Notes under the pieces: generated by a model
What the model saw: the letters and a program-made list of their open reading frames with translations, nothing else
What the model was told of the DNA's origin: nothing
Database searches by the model: none
Shown: positions 8,173 through 16,554 of the stretch, one piece after another
Layout of the letters: each line of letters opens with the position of its first letter
Numbering within the stretch: position 1 is the first letter of the stretch
Translations under genes and position numbers: made by a program
Source of the DNA: Methylovirgula sp. 4M-Z18
GTDB lineage: Bacteria > Pseudomonadota > Alphaproteobacteria > Rhizobiales > Beijerinckiaceae
DNA: 64,000 nucleotides
Assembly: GCF_037890675.1 (NCBI RefSeq)
Contig: NZ_CP149574.1
Span: forward strand, 3,944,874 to 4,008,873
Direction of reading: 5' to 3'

Positions 8173-8442
8173 ATGATTTTTCAGAATCGAACGGAGGCTG
8201 GACGTCGATTGGCAAGAGAGCTCGCGCCATATCGGTTCAACGGCACTGTTGTGGTCGCCTTCCTGCGTGGCGGTCTGCCGGTTGCCGCCGAAATTGCCGA
8301 CGCCTTGCCTCACGGCCTTGTTTTTGTTCGCAAGAGTGTCCTTCCGCGGTGGCGTGAGTTGGCGATCGCGGCCGTGGTAAAAGGCATAATGCCCATCCCC
8401 GAGCCTGATTCCAGACTGATAGATTCTTTACTTATTCCTTAG
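8173..8442 (+). pseudogene. Phosphoribosyltransferase (COG1926) fragment
   Basis: The frame starts FQNRTEAGRRLARELAPYR, continues VVVAFLRGGLPVAAEIADALP, then LVFVRKSVLPRWRELAIAAVVKG. This is the N-terminal third of the COG1926 phosphoribosyltransferase family, which is normally about 210-230 residues long and carries the PRPP-binding loop further on. Here the similarity ends near residue 75 and the frame stops at residue 89, so the catalytic core is lost. In relatives of this organism such genes often sit beside universal stress genes, which fits a relic of the same regulon. Confidence 0.7.
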
Positions 8443-8736
8443 CGCGCACGAACGGCCGCGAGAAACCGTCGTTCAATCAAAGGCGAAAACCGAATATTGC
8501 GCAGATTGAAAGAAGGAGGTTTAACCGGCTTTCCTTGATCGAGGTTGGGCGCCCTTGTGCCTCGGCCTGAGTGTCTAAGGTCCTGCGGCCCTGAACCAAT
8601 GTCGCAGGAGTGATGGAAGGAAAACTGCAAAACCACTATCGCCAACGAAATACGACAGTTTGATGAATGATCTAGCGCAATAGGATCGTCGCGAATGCGA
8701 GGCATAGAGGCCTCATCGAACTTTAGTCGGTGATCC
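8443..8736. other. Intergenic stretch without a recognisable gene
   Basis: No frame here resembles a known family. A TTGATGAATGATC sequence near 8660 is only a half FixK site. It presumably contains the promoter of the 8737 operon. Confidence 0.35.
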
Positions 8737-10665
8737 ATGAAGTCTCGAATTGTCGAACAACTCGGTCAAGCAGACATTCTGTTACCGTCCCTCATTGCAG
8801 CGGCACTCGCGGCCAACGACTGCATCAAGGTCCGCATGAGCGCACTGCAAGCGGCTGCCCATCACGCCGGGCAGCCAGACCATCCAGGTTCAGACTTGCA
8901 GGTTGAATGCCGCGCGGCCGGAATTGAGCCAGCACTGATCGCAGCACTGATCGATGGAGCGCACGTTGTCGCCGAAGGGCGCATCGCCGCGCCCAACCTC
9001 GCCAAATTGATGAAGGATATCCTTGACGATGTCGCGGCGATGATTCGTGCCGTGAAGGCTGGCGAACCGCCGACGGGTGAAGCCATGAGTGCACGCCTTT
9101 CAGCAATACAGACTTCAGGTTTGCTGGAAGCTTCGAATGAAATCGAGGCATCTCGGATCGCCAAGCTGACCGCGGTGGCAGAAAATGAGGTCGACAGTTT
9201 ACATCGTCTGGTGATGGATCTGCACAAGGTGCTTAATCGGCTCGCAGCAGGTTGCGCCGAAGAGACCGTCGCAGGCGCCCACGTCTTCGGCTTGCGGCCG
9301 GAGGACCATCGATCTGTGGAAAGCTTTATGCTGGGGCTCAAGGAGACCCGAGGACTAAAATTCGATCATCCGGGTCTTGATACAATGGCGACGCGATCTG
9401 GCGACCGGTTGGCGATTCAGAACGATATCGGGACCACCGATGCTCATGTAGTGGTGATCACAGTCAAAGACGGTGCGGTCACCGTCACCTACACCGACGT
9501 GCACCGGGCGCGCGCCAAATTCTTTGTCGGCCTGTTTGAGGAATTCCCCGCCAAATGGAGCGGTCTCGATCGTCACTCGGCTGACGGCCTCGGCGAGGAT
9601 GGAAACTTCTATCTCGTAACCGGGCAATATCGGCCAGCAACCGCCAAAGAACGCGATGCGTTCCTCGCCGCCATCGGCGCAGCACTGGTGTTTTTGATCG
9701 ACTGGAACAAAGCGCGGAAACTGCTGCGCAACTGGGTTTCCAAAAATGACGCGGTTGGCATTCTCGGCTGGGCCGCGCGACAACGGATCGGACATCGGGC
9801 GTTCCTGGAACTTGGCGGCGACGAACTGATCGGCGCCGCCGTGCGAAATGCGGCGCCGACGCGGATAGGTTTCGGTGAGCGTCTGGATCAGGCACTTGGG
9901 CGCGCCACCGCGGTTGATTTCCTCAAGACCGCGCTGCGCGCCTCGACCGAGGGGCTAAGCGCGGGGCGATCCGTTCGGCTGGTCCGCGACCAAATCGAAG
10001 CCGATCTGGTCAGGCATCTGGAGCGTGTCGACAGCGCGCTGCTTGCGATCGTCGTGCGACAGGCGGGATTGGCTCACGACATCGCCACCGCCCTCGTCCA
10101 CCATATCTCCGCCCTACAGGCCGGCCGCCCGGCTGACGGTAAGCTCCTTGCAGCCCGTGCCAGCCGCATCGAGCAAAAAGCCGATCGAATCGCGATTGAA
10201 GCCCGCAACGAAGTGACGCGCCTCAGCGCTCCCCCGATCATCGAGCAACTGATGGACCGCGTCGAAGAAGCCATTGATGAGTTGGAACAGGCCGCCTTCA
10301 TCGCCTCGCTGGTGCCGCCCGGAATCGATTCAGAGCTGCTGCTGGCACTTGTCGAGTTGTGCAAGGTTGCTGTATCCGGTGCCGAAGCCGCAGCCTCGGG
10401 CATCGCTGCCGCAGCCGATGTTCCGGAGGGACGCCGCATCGAGGCTGAGGACGCACTGGCCGCCGTCGTTCGTCTCACTGAGGCCGAGCACGCTGCGGAT
10501 TCGTGCGAGCGCAATGTCACTTCACGAGTGTTCGCCGGCGGCAGCGACGTAGCCATGTCGCTCTCGGTCCTTGAACTCGCCCGCGCTATCGAGCGCGCAA
10601 CCGACCGGCTCGCTGGATTCGGCCATCTGCTGCGGCGCCACGTCATGACAAATTTATCAGCCTAG
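8737..10665 (+). CDS. Two-part protein with C-terminal DUF47/PhoU-like helical domain
   Basis: This 642-residue protein is helical and soluble. The last third (about residues 415-640) has the pattern of the DUF47/PhoU-like family (COG1392): long helices with paired acidic residues such as RIEQKADRIAIEARNEV and LMDRVEEAIDELEQAAFIASLVPP, and a closing ARAIERATDRLAGFGHLLRRHVM. The first 190 residues are also helical and PhoU-like in texture. The middle (about 190-360) contains a beta-rich segment with DAHVVVITVKDGAVTVTYTDVH that I cannot name. The gene ends 13 bases before a PPDK-like gene, and this pairing of a DUF47-type protein with a phosphotransfer enzyme suggests a shared phosphate or PEP-related role. 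Exact function is unknown. Confidence 0.6.
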   Translation: MKSRIVEQLGQADILLPSLIAAALAANDCIKVRMSALQAAAHHAGQPDHPGSDLQVECRAAGIEPALIAALIDGAHVVAEGRIAAPNLAKLMKDILDDVAAMIRAVKAGEPPTGEAMSARLSAIQTSGLLEASNEIEASRIAKLTAVAENEVDSLHRLVMDLHKVLNRLAAGCAEETVAGAHVFGLRPEDHRSVESFMLGLKETRGLKFDHPGLDTMATRSGDRLAIQNDIGTTDAHVVVITVKDGAVTVTYTDVHRARAKFFVGLFEEFPAKWSGLDRHSADGLGEDGNFYLVTGQYRPATAKERDAFLAAIGAALVFLIDWNKARKLLRNWVSKNDAVGILGWAARQRIGHRAFLELGGDELIGAAVRNAAPTRIGFGERLDQALGRATAVDFLKTALRASTEGLSAGRSVRLVRDQIEADLVRHLERVDSALLAIVVRQAGLAHDIATALVHHISALQAGRPADGKLLAARASRIEQKADRIAIEARNEVTRLSAPPIIEQLMDRVEEAIDELEQAAFIASLVPPGIDSELLLALVELCKVAVSGAEAAASGIAAAADVPEGRRIEAEDALAAVVRLTEAEHAADSCERNVTSRVFAGGSDVAMSLSVLELARAIERATDRLAGFGHLLRRHVMTNLSA

Positions 10666-10678
10666 GAAGGACCAACCG

Positions 10679-12307
10679 ATGCATATCGTGCGTATCGGCG
10701 ACGGAGCGACGGAGCGGCATTCCGCTGACGCAATCGGTGCCAAGGCCGCCAATCTAGCGCGGATGGCGGCCCTCGGGTTACCCGTGCCGCCGGCCTTCGT
10801 GCTTCCGGTCAAGCTGTGCGCCGCCCTCATCGACAACGACGCTCGCGCGGAGCGGCACCTGCGCGACGGATTGAAGGAAGGCATCGAGTTCCTGGAACGC
10901 GCGACCGGAAAGCACTTCGGCGACCGCCGGCACCCACTGCTGGTGTCGGTGCGCTCGGGGGCTGCACGATCGATGCCGGGCATGCTCGATACGGTACTCG
11001 ACGTCGGCTGTACCTCGGATGCCGTGCATGGTCTGATCCGGACCACCGGCCGCCCCCGGCTGGCGTGGGACTGCCGGCGGCGTTTTCTCGAGAGCTACAC
11101 GGAGACGGTATTGGGCTTCGATCCTGCGCCTTTTGCAGAGCGCCTTGCCGAGCTGACCGCCAGTGAATCTGCCGCCGGCCTTCGCGAACTTGATAGCGAG
11201 GCGCTTGAACGTCTGGCCACCGACGAACAGGCGCTGATCGAAGACCTGGATGATGGCTGGCTCGAGGACGCGATGGCGCAACTCGACGGCGCGGCGAGGG
11301 CAGTCTATCGATCATGGACGAGCGAGCGGGCGCAAACCTATCGTCGCCTCCAGAAGCTCGACGATCTCCTTGGCACCGCGGTCACGGTTCAGGCCATGGT
11401 ATTCGGCAATGGCGGACTTACGTCCGGAGCCGGCGTCGCGTTCTCGCGCGATCCATCCACCGGGCTGCCATGCCCCATGATTGACCTTGTCCTCGATGCC
11501 CAGGGCGAGGACGTCGTCTCGGGCCGGAGCACACCTGACACCGAAGAGACCATCGCTCGTTTACTACCCGCAATCGCGACCGAACTCGACGATGTTCTCA
11601 AGCAACTTGAGCGGGAATTCGGTGACGTCCAGGATATCGAGTTTACCATCGAAGACGGAAAACTTTGGATTCTTCAGACGCGATCTGCAAAGCGGACGCC
11701 GCGCGCGGCGCTGCGGATCGCCATCGACTTCGTGCGCGAGAAACTCCTCGCCCCTCATGAAGCGCTAAAGCGACTTGACGGAATCGATCTCGGCGCCCTG
11801 TCTGAGACCGAGTTGGTCGTAACCGGAGATCCGCTGATAACCGGGATCGGCGCATCTGGCGGCATCGCGATTGGCCGCGCCGCATTTGACTCCGAGAGCG
11901 CCCGACGATTGACCGCCTGCGGTGAGCCGGCGATTTTGGTACGCCACGATACAAGTACCACGGACGTCGCGGGCTTTGCCGCCGCTGCGGGGATCGTGAC
12001 CGCGGTCGGCGCCCGCACCGCTCACGCCGCGCTCGTGGCGCGCCAGTTGGGAAAGCCGTGCATCGTCGGCTGCAACAGCATGACGATCGACGTGGCGGCA
12101 GATCGCGCCCACCTTGCAAGTACAACGATTTCCGGCGGCGATTGGATTTCCATCGATGGCGACAGCGGTCGCATCTATCAGGGGCGACGCGAGATCCGCG
12201 TGACGCGGCCAGATGCTGAACTCGCTGAAATAAGCAAATGGCGGGCTGAGGATCAAGGACGCAGCCACCGCAAAGCGAAACCAGCCCGTAACAAGATGCT
12301 GAAATGA
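10679..12307 (+). CDS. PPDK-like protein lacking the PEP/pyruvate barrel
   Basis: The 542-residue protein matches the first two thirds of pyruvate phosphate dikinase. It has the N-terminal ATP-grasp region (GAKAANLARMAALGLPVPPAF, PLLVSVRSGAARSMPGMLDTVLDVG, then EFTIEDGKLWILQTRSAKRT) and the swivelling phosphohistidine domain with the catalytic His at about residue 449 in GARTAHAALVARQLGKPC. PPDK usually has about 880 residues; the C-terminal TIM barrel that binds PEP or pyruvate is missing, and the end of the protein is a basic tail. The enzyme could thus phosphorylate its own histidine from ATP but would need another acceptor. It is cotranscribed with the DUF47-like gene. Confidence 0.85.
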   Translation: MHIVRIGDGATERHSADAIGAKAANLARMAALGLPVPPAFVLPVKLCAALIDNDARAERHLRDGLKEGIEFLERATGKHFGDRRHPLLVSVRSGAARSMPGMLDTVLDVGCTSDAVHGLIRTTGRPRLAWDCRRRFLESYTETVLGFDPAPFAERLAELTASESAAGLRELDSEALERLATDEQALIEDLDDGWLEDAMAQLDGAARAVYRSWTSERAQTYRRLQKLDDLLGTAVTVQAMVFGNGGLTSGAGVAFSRDPSTGLPCPMIDLVLDAQGEDVVSGRSTPDTEETIARLLPAIATELDDVLKQLEREFGDVQDIEFTIEDGKLWILQTRSAKRTPRAALRIAIDFVREKLLAPHEALKRLDGIDLGALSETELVVTGDPLITGIGASGGIAIGRAAFDSESARRLTACGEPAILVRHDTSTTDVAGFAAAAGIVTAVGARTAHAALVARQLGKPCIVGCNSMTIDVAADRAHLASTTISGGDWISIDGDSGRIYQGRREIRVTRPDAELAEISKWRAEDQGRSHRKAKPARNKMLK

Positions 12308-12314
12308 GACTGAC

Positions 12315-12845
12315 ATGAACGACCAGACGGGCACCGCGCGACTTCCCGGCAATGCGATCAACATCGCCTCCAGTCCGGTCGTTCCGCCGAGGGCCCGTAC
12401 GATCGGCCATGCCTCCCCGCTCAGCGAAGCCTTTCGCGATTTTGATCGGACGACGGCCGCCGCCTTGGCGCGCGTAACCGGAGGATTGTCGCCGATTGCG
12501 CTCTGGCTAGCCTATTTCGATTGAGCCACGCATCTTGGCGCCGCTCCCGGCAAGCGATTCGAGCTCGCATTTGATATGTAGCTAGACTGGACGCGGCCAT
12601 CCGGCGAAGCGATGCGGCCGGTGGCGGAGCGCCAGTCCGGGACACCGCTTTAGGACAGTCGATTTCGGGGAGACGCATGGCAACAACTTCCCTTCCGGCT
12701 TTGGTACGAGAATTTCCTCCTGACCGAAAAATGGTGGCGAAAGGCCACACATGACGTCGCAGGTGTCCCACCGCATCATGAGGATATGGTGAAGTTCGTA
12801 GCTCGCCGGTGGCTCGAGATGCTCTCGCCGTCTATGCGCATGGCG
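12315..12845 (+). pseudogene. phaC: PHA synthase N-terminal half with three in-frame stops
   Basis: One reading frame runs through this stretch and matches a PHA synthase, but carries TGA at 12522-12524 and TAG at 12579-12581 and 12651-12653. Parts seen are ARTIGHASPLSEAFRDFD, LARVTGGLSPIALWLAYFD (the TGA replaces the Trp that follows FD in the intact PhaC at 38777-40516), ATHLGAAPGKRFELAFDM, RGDAWQQLPFRLWYENFLL, and TEKWWRKATHDVAGVPPHHE. It ends near LEMLSPS, before the lipase-box catalytic half. There are no frameshifts. The gene starts 8 bases after the PPDK-like gene, so the ancestral operon probably ended in phaC. Confidence 0.85.
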
Positions 12846-12849
12846 CCTC

Positions 12850-13260
12850 CTAGGTGTGAGGCGTTTCCTCGGGACACAATTGATTCAGGACTTCCTCAAG
12901 AAGTCTGCGAACACCGGTGGCGACATTCCGCAGCCGAATGTCGTCGATATCGCATTCATTGGAGACCGGATCTGCGATTGCGATTTCGATGTACTCACCC
13001 TGCTTCTCGCGCACGATGACATTTATCGGGAGCAGAGGCCCTACTTTGCCTTCAATTTGCAGTGCGCGCCATACCAGATGCGGATTGCATGCGAAAAGAA
13101 CCGTATGGGGCTTGATGACGGCACCGACTCTGTTCTTCATCAAGGCTTGAACATCAATCGACGCGATAATTTCGAAGCCTTTCGTTGCAAGAGCATCGCT
13201 CACCGCGTCGATTACGCCGTCAAATGGCATCGCGATCTCTCTCGTCATATAATCGGCCAC
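12850..13260 (-). CDS. DUF302 domain protein
   Basis: The 136-residue protein is a single DUF302 domain: MTREIAMPFDGVIDAVSDAL at the start, then KGFEIIASIDVQALMKNRVG, KPHTVLFACNPHLVWRALQ and LLPINVIVREKQGEYIEIAIADP. The family is small, cytoplasmic, of unknown function and common in stress and sulfur-oxidation loci. GTG 13260 is chosen because AGGA lies 5-6 bases upstream; the domain would also be complete from the internal ATG four codons later. The gene abuts the end of the phaC relic. A weak FixK-like site and a good TATATT -10 lie upstream. Confidence 0.8.
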   Translation of the reverse strand: MADYMTREIAMPFDGVIDAVSDALATKGFEIIASIDVQALMKNRVGAVIKPHTVLFACNPHLVWRALQIEGKVGPLLPINVIVREKQGEYIEIAIADPVSNECDIDDIRLRNVATGVRRLLEEVLNQLCPEETPHT

Positions 13261-13330
13261 CTATTCCTGCCCTCTCTCGCTTTTATTGCTTTTTATTTAC
13301 AAATATACCAAGTAGAGAGCATCAATCGTT

Positions 13331-13344
13331 TGATCCATCGCAAT
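13331..13344 (-). promoter_or_regulatory. Weak FixK/FNR-like site, 8/10
   Basis: TTGATccatCGCAA has one perfect half. A TATATT -10 candidate (13307-13302) is 30.5 bases from its centre, two more than seen at the stronger sites. It may control the DUF302 gene. Confidence 0.25.
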
Positions 13345-13577
13345 CTGTACCCTCTTGAATCCAAGCTCAACGACCACCTTGGAGACCCGCTTTTATTCGG
13401 CCTCAGACGGTCGTAAATGATTGAAGGACACAGTTGAGGATATCGCGCATGGGGTCAGATAAGCGCTTCCATAACGATCGCAAGCATAGCGCGGCCACGG
13501 TTTTGTCGCAGCAGGGCCGCTTTGATGCTTTCAACGCGACATGACAAGGTCGGTCGGGAATGATCTATGGAAAAATA

Positions 13578-14024
13578 TCAATGCTCAATGAGCAGCTTCT
13601 CGATTTCATCAATGGGATGTTTCGTCAAGTCCTTGCCAATCTCACTTATGATATGGGCCCTTGTCGCATCATTCAGATGAGCCCGTAACGTGGCCAACAT
13701 TTTGGGCGGTGCCACCAGAATTATCGGATGCGGACGACCGTCGTCTTGCAGTTCCTCGATCTCCCGAGCGATGCGTTCGGCGAAATGGATCGCAAATTGA
13801 GCATGCCAATCGGTCTCCGCCACAGCGCTGATCGGTCCTTCGTAATTCCGCAGCCGGCCAGGCCGATCGGTGCCCTGCTCCGCAGACCGTTTATTTCGCG
13901 GTGCGAGGGTCACGTGATCCATCCTAAGAGCTGGAAACACCGCATCACCGTCATTGCGTAGGAAAAGTGCTTTCTGGCCGTCACAGACCACTATCCAAGC
14001 CGCTGATGGAATGGTGAGTATCAT
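13578..14024 (-). CDS. Host attachment protein family (baeRF-like)
   Basis: Starting at ATG 14024, which follows TTGGAGG by 6 bases, the product has 148 residues. It resembles the 'host attachment protein' family known from Agrobacterium: an early WIVVCDGQKALFLRNDGD strand, a charged RNKRSAEQGTDRPGR loop, a DWHAQFAIHFAERIAREIEE helix, IILVAPPKMLATLR and a terminal KDLTKHPIDEIEKLL. These proteins are related to release-factor-like (baeRF) folds and often occur in stress islands; the attachment role is poorly established. A longer frame up to 14198 exists but lacks support. Confidence 0.8.
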   Translation of the reverse strand: MILTIPSAAWIVVCDGQKALFLRNDGDAVFPALRMDHVTLAPRNKRSAEQGTDRPGRLRNYEGPISAVAETDWHAQFAIHFAERIAREIEELQDDGRPHPIILVAPPKMLATLRAHLNDATRAHIISEIGKDLTKHPIDEIEKLLIEH

Positions 14025-14238
14025 AGAACCTCCAAGGCCAATTCGGCACGCTGCATTTGACTCCATTGAAACAAGGAGTCGGTCGCCCCATAGAGTGCCG
14101 CACCACCGCGTTCTGTTACCCCTCGCTGGCAATTTGAGCGATCGCCAATTACTCGCGAAACGTAAGCTTCGCAAAGCGGTACCTTTGCTTGTCGACATTT
14201 AACCGCGGGCGCATCCATTTCGCCGTCCGCATCAACGG

Positions 14239-14406
14239 TTAGTGTTCTTTTTGGCGTGGCCATAGAGCAATAGCGGCGACAAGGGCGACGAAAAGCAGCA
14301 TGCCGGACACCGCCTGGATTATGGGAAAATTGACGGCATCTCTGGCAACGAATAGCGCGGCGATCATACCTGCAAGTAACAATAGAATTCGAACGATCCA
14401 GGCCAC
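14239..14406 (-). CDS. Small two-helix membrane protein, FixK-controlled
   Basis: From GTG 14406, preceded by TTGGAGGCAAAGTT, the product has 55 residues with two membrane helices (about residues 3-17 with the RILLLLAG core, and 30-49 with SGMLLFVALVAAIAL), ending WPRQKEH. I recognise no named family. Starts at 14436 (ATG) or 14439 are possible in frame, but the promoter geometry argues for 14406: a perfect FixK box (14469-14482) and TATTAA at 14447-14442 predict a transcript start near 14434. The product is probably an inner-membrane component of the low-oxygen response. Confidence 0.6.
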   Translation of the reverse strand: MAWIVRILLLLAGMIAALFVARDAVNFPIIQAVSGMLLFVALVAAIALWPRQKEH

Positions 14407-14468
14407 AACTTTGCCTCCAATTGCTCGGACACTCATCAAGATTAATAACGCCCGAGATTTTTCTTACA

Positions 14469-14482
14469 TTGATTCAAATCAA
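14469..14482 (-). promoter_or_regulatory. FixK/FNR box, perfect, with well-placed -10
   Basis: TTGATtcaaATCAA lies upstream of the small membrane protein gene. The -10 hexamer TATTAA starts 28.5 bases from the box centre, a textbook class II FNR/FixK layout. Confidence 0.8.
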
Positions 14483-14583
14483 TACGGGCGGGACGAATTA
14501 TACCAAGGGCGTTGATGGCTGACTCTTAGGGGATTCCCAAGATGCGGATTTTCTGACTCATTGAAGTTGCGAGGAGTCGCGCG

Positions 14584-15357
14584 ATGGCAGCGGCAGTGAA
14601 GCTACGGGACGGCTATTCAGCGGAGGAGTTGCGCGCGCTTGCGCACCGCACCAAGGACGTCGATCAGAGCCGACGCTTATTGTCTTTGGCAGCAGTGCGC
14701 GACGGTATGAACCGTGAAGCGGCGGCCAAGAGCGGCGGCATGGATCGGCAGACACTGCGTGACTGGGTGTATCGGTTGAATGCCGCGGGGCCTGACGGAC
14801 TCTCGACAATTGGACTACAGGCCCAACCCCGCGCCTTTCAGTGGCGCAACTCGCGAGTTCGCACAGATCGTCGAGGCCGGTCCAGATCGTGAAAAAGATG
14901 GCGCCGTACGTTGGCGCCGCATCGATCTTCAGCGCGTCAGTGCTGAAAAGTTCGGCGTCGCGTTCCATGAGCGTTACGTCGGAACGCTTCTGAAGAGGCT
15001 CAGCTTTTCTCATATCAGCGCACGGCCGCACCATCCTGCGCCAGATGGGCGGACCGTCGAGGCTTTCAAAAAAACTTCCCGAATACGCTGAAAGCTCACC
15101 TGGCGGGTCTGCCGAAGGATACGCCGATCGAGATCCGGTTCCAGGATGAGGCCCGGATCGGTCAGAAGAACGGCCTCGTGCGCCAATGGGCCAGGTGCGG
15201 CACTCGCCCCCGCAACCCGCCGACCAGCGCTATGAAAACGCCTATCTGTTTGGCGCGATCTATCCCGCCCGCGGCGTGGGCGCTGGTCTTGCTCTCCCTC
15301 ATGCCAATAGGGACGTTCGGAACACGCCAGTGGGCTCACATCGGTCAGCCCTCATGA
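14584..15357 (+). pseudogene. IS630-family transposase, frameshifted and deleted
   Basis: Successive frames together rebuild an IS630-type transposase. They are LRDGYSAEELRALAHRTKDV and GGMDRQTLRDWVYRLNAAGP, then EAGPDREKDGAVRWRRIDLQ, ERYVGTLLKRLSFSHISARP, the catalytic-region EIRFQDEARIGQKNGLVRQW and NAYLFGAIYPARGVGAGLAL, and the terminal QWAHIGQPS stop. There are at least two frameshifts (near 14830 and 15075), and about 70 residues are missing between LPHANRDVR and the QWAHIGQ end, including the last catalytic acidic residue. I did not find convincing terminal inverted repeats. It separates the stress genes from the acetate kinase operon and ends next to its stop codon. Confidence 0.8.
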
Positions 15358-15393
15358 CCGTTGGTATAACAAGCTATTTCCCCATCTGGCCCT

Positions 15394-16554
15394 TCAGCCA
15401 ATGAGCGCGCGCACTGCGCGCGCGATCGGCAGCTCTTCGTTCGTGGCGATGACATGAAGCTCGACGGGCGAACCGTCCACATGGATGCGCGCCTCACCCG
15501 CCGCATTGCGTTTTGGATCGACCCGCGCGCCGGTCCAAGCAAGCCCGTCGCTGATCCGTTGCCGCAAATAAGATGAATGCTCACCTATCCCCCCTGTAAA
15601 AACAAAGGCATCAAAGCCGCCCAACACCGCGATCAACGAACCGGCCTCGCGCAGTACCCGATAGACGAAGAGATCGAGCGCCTCCTTGGCACACGGGTTC
15701 TCGCTCGCCTCGAGTTCACGGATGTCGCCGCTGAGGCCAGAGACTCCAAGCAGCCCCGAGCGATTGTTCAGCAGGTCGGCGGTCGCGTCGTAGCCCCTTT
15801 CCCGCACGAGCGCGAGCACGAGGCCGGGGTCGATGGCGCCGCAACGTGTCGACATGACCAGGCCGTCCATGGCGGTGTAGCCCATTGTCGTTGCGACGCT
15901 GCGCCGCTCCCTTAAGCCGCAAAGGCTCGCCCCATTGCCAAGATGGGCGACGATGATGCGTCCTTCGCCACGAGCGCCCATTTTCTGTGGCAGCACGCCG
16001 GCAATATATTCATAGGAGAGCCCGTGAAAGCCATAGCGCAGCATGCCTGCATCGGTGAGCTCTCGTGGGATGCCGAAGATCTGTGCAATATGCGGCTGGC
16101 TCCGGTGAAAAGCCGTATCGAAGCAGCCGACCTGCGGCAATCCGGGCCACGCCCGTGCGAGAGCGCGGATCCCTGCAAGATTATGTGGTTCGTGCGCCGG
16201 TGCGAGAGGCGAGAGACGGTCGAGCTTCGTGAGAACGTCTTCGCCAAGCCGGATGGGCGCCGAGAAATCGCGCCCGCCATGAACAATACGATGGCCAGAC
16301 GCGACGATCTCGACAGCCGCGAGCCCTTGCCATTTGTTCTCGAGCCAGGCGATTACCTCCTCGTGGCCCCCGTTCTCAGGCGGCTGTCCCCAATCAATAT
16401 GGTCGACCGCCGATTGAGGAGCTAAGCGGAGCCGCGTCCCTCGGCGAAGATTTGCCACCTCTCCCCTCAGGAGAGGATCTAGCGTTTCGGCTTCGTAAAG
16501 CGCGAATTTGAGACTGGATGAACCAGCATTGAGGATCAGGAAGGCAGATTTCAA
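15394..16554 (-). CDS. ackA: Acetate kinase
   Basis: The 386-residue enzyme carries out acetyl phosphate + ADP = acetate + ATP. It shows the ASKHA-fold signature at the N-terminus (FLILNAGSSSLKFALYE, residues 5-21), the HRIVHGG motif, HNLAGIRALARAWP, the FDTAFHRSQPHIAQIFGIPR substrate loop, the HLGNGASLCGLRERRSVATTMGYTAMDGL block and the C-terminal FTGGIGEHS. Length is normal. It overlaps the phosphotransacetylase-type gene by 4 bases and is surely cotranscribed with it. The pair makes ATP by substrate-level phosphorylation, useful when oxygen is low. Confidence 0.95.
   Translation of the reverse strand: MKSAFLILNAGSSSLKFALYEAETLDPLLRGEVANLRRGTRLRLAPQSAVDHIDWGQPPENGGHEEVIAWLENKWQGLAAVEIVASGHRIVHGGRDFSAPIRLGEDVLTKLDRLSPLAPAHEPHNLAGIRALARAWPGLPQVGCFDTAFHRSQPHIAQIFGIPRELTDAGMLRYGFHGLSYEYIAGVLPQKMGARGEGRIIVAHLGNGASLCGLRERRSVATTMGYTAMDGLVMSTRCGAIDPGLVLALVRERGYDATADLLNNRSGLLGVSGLSGDIRELEASENPCAKEALDLFVYRVLREAGSLIAVLGGFDAFVFTGGIGEHSSYLRQRISDGLAWTGARVDPKRNAAGEARIHVDGSPVELHVIATNEELPIARAVRALIG

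Noticed and set aside
13325-13335. ATCAATCGTTTGAT near 13322-13335 as a FixK site
   Set aside because: The half sites are in the wrong order (ATCAA-N4-TTGAT), which is not the FixK/FNR palindrome.
14521-15395. Terminal inverted repeats of the IS630 relic
   Set aside because: I compared both flanks and found no convincing match, so no element boundaries are claimed.
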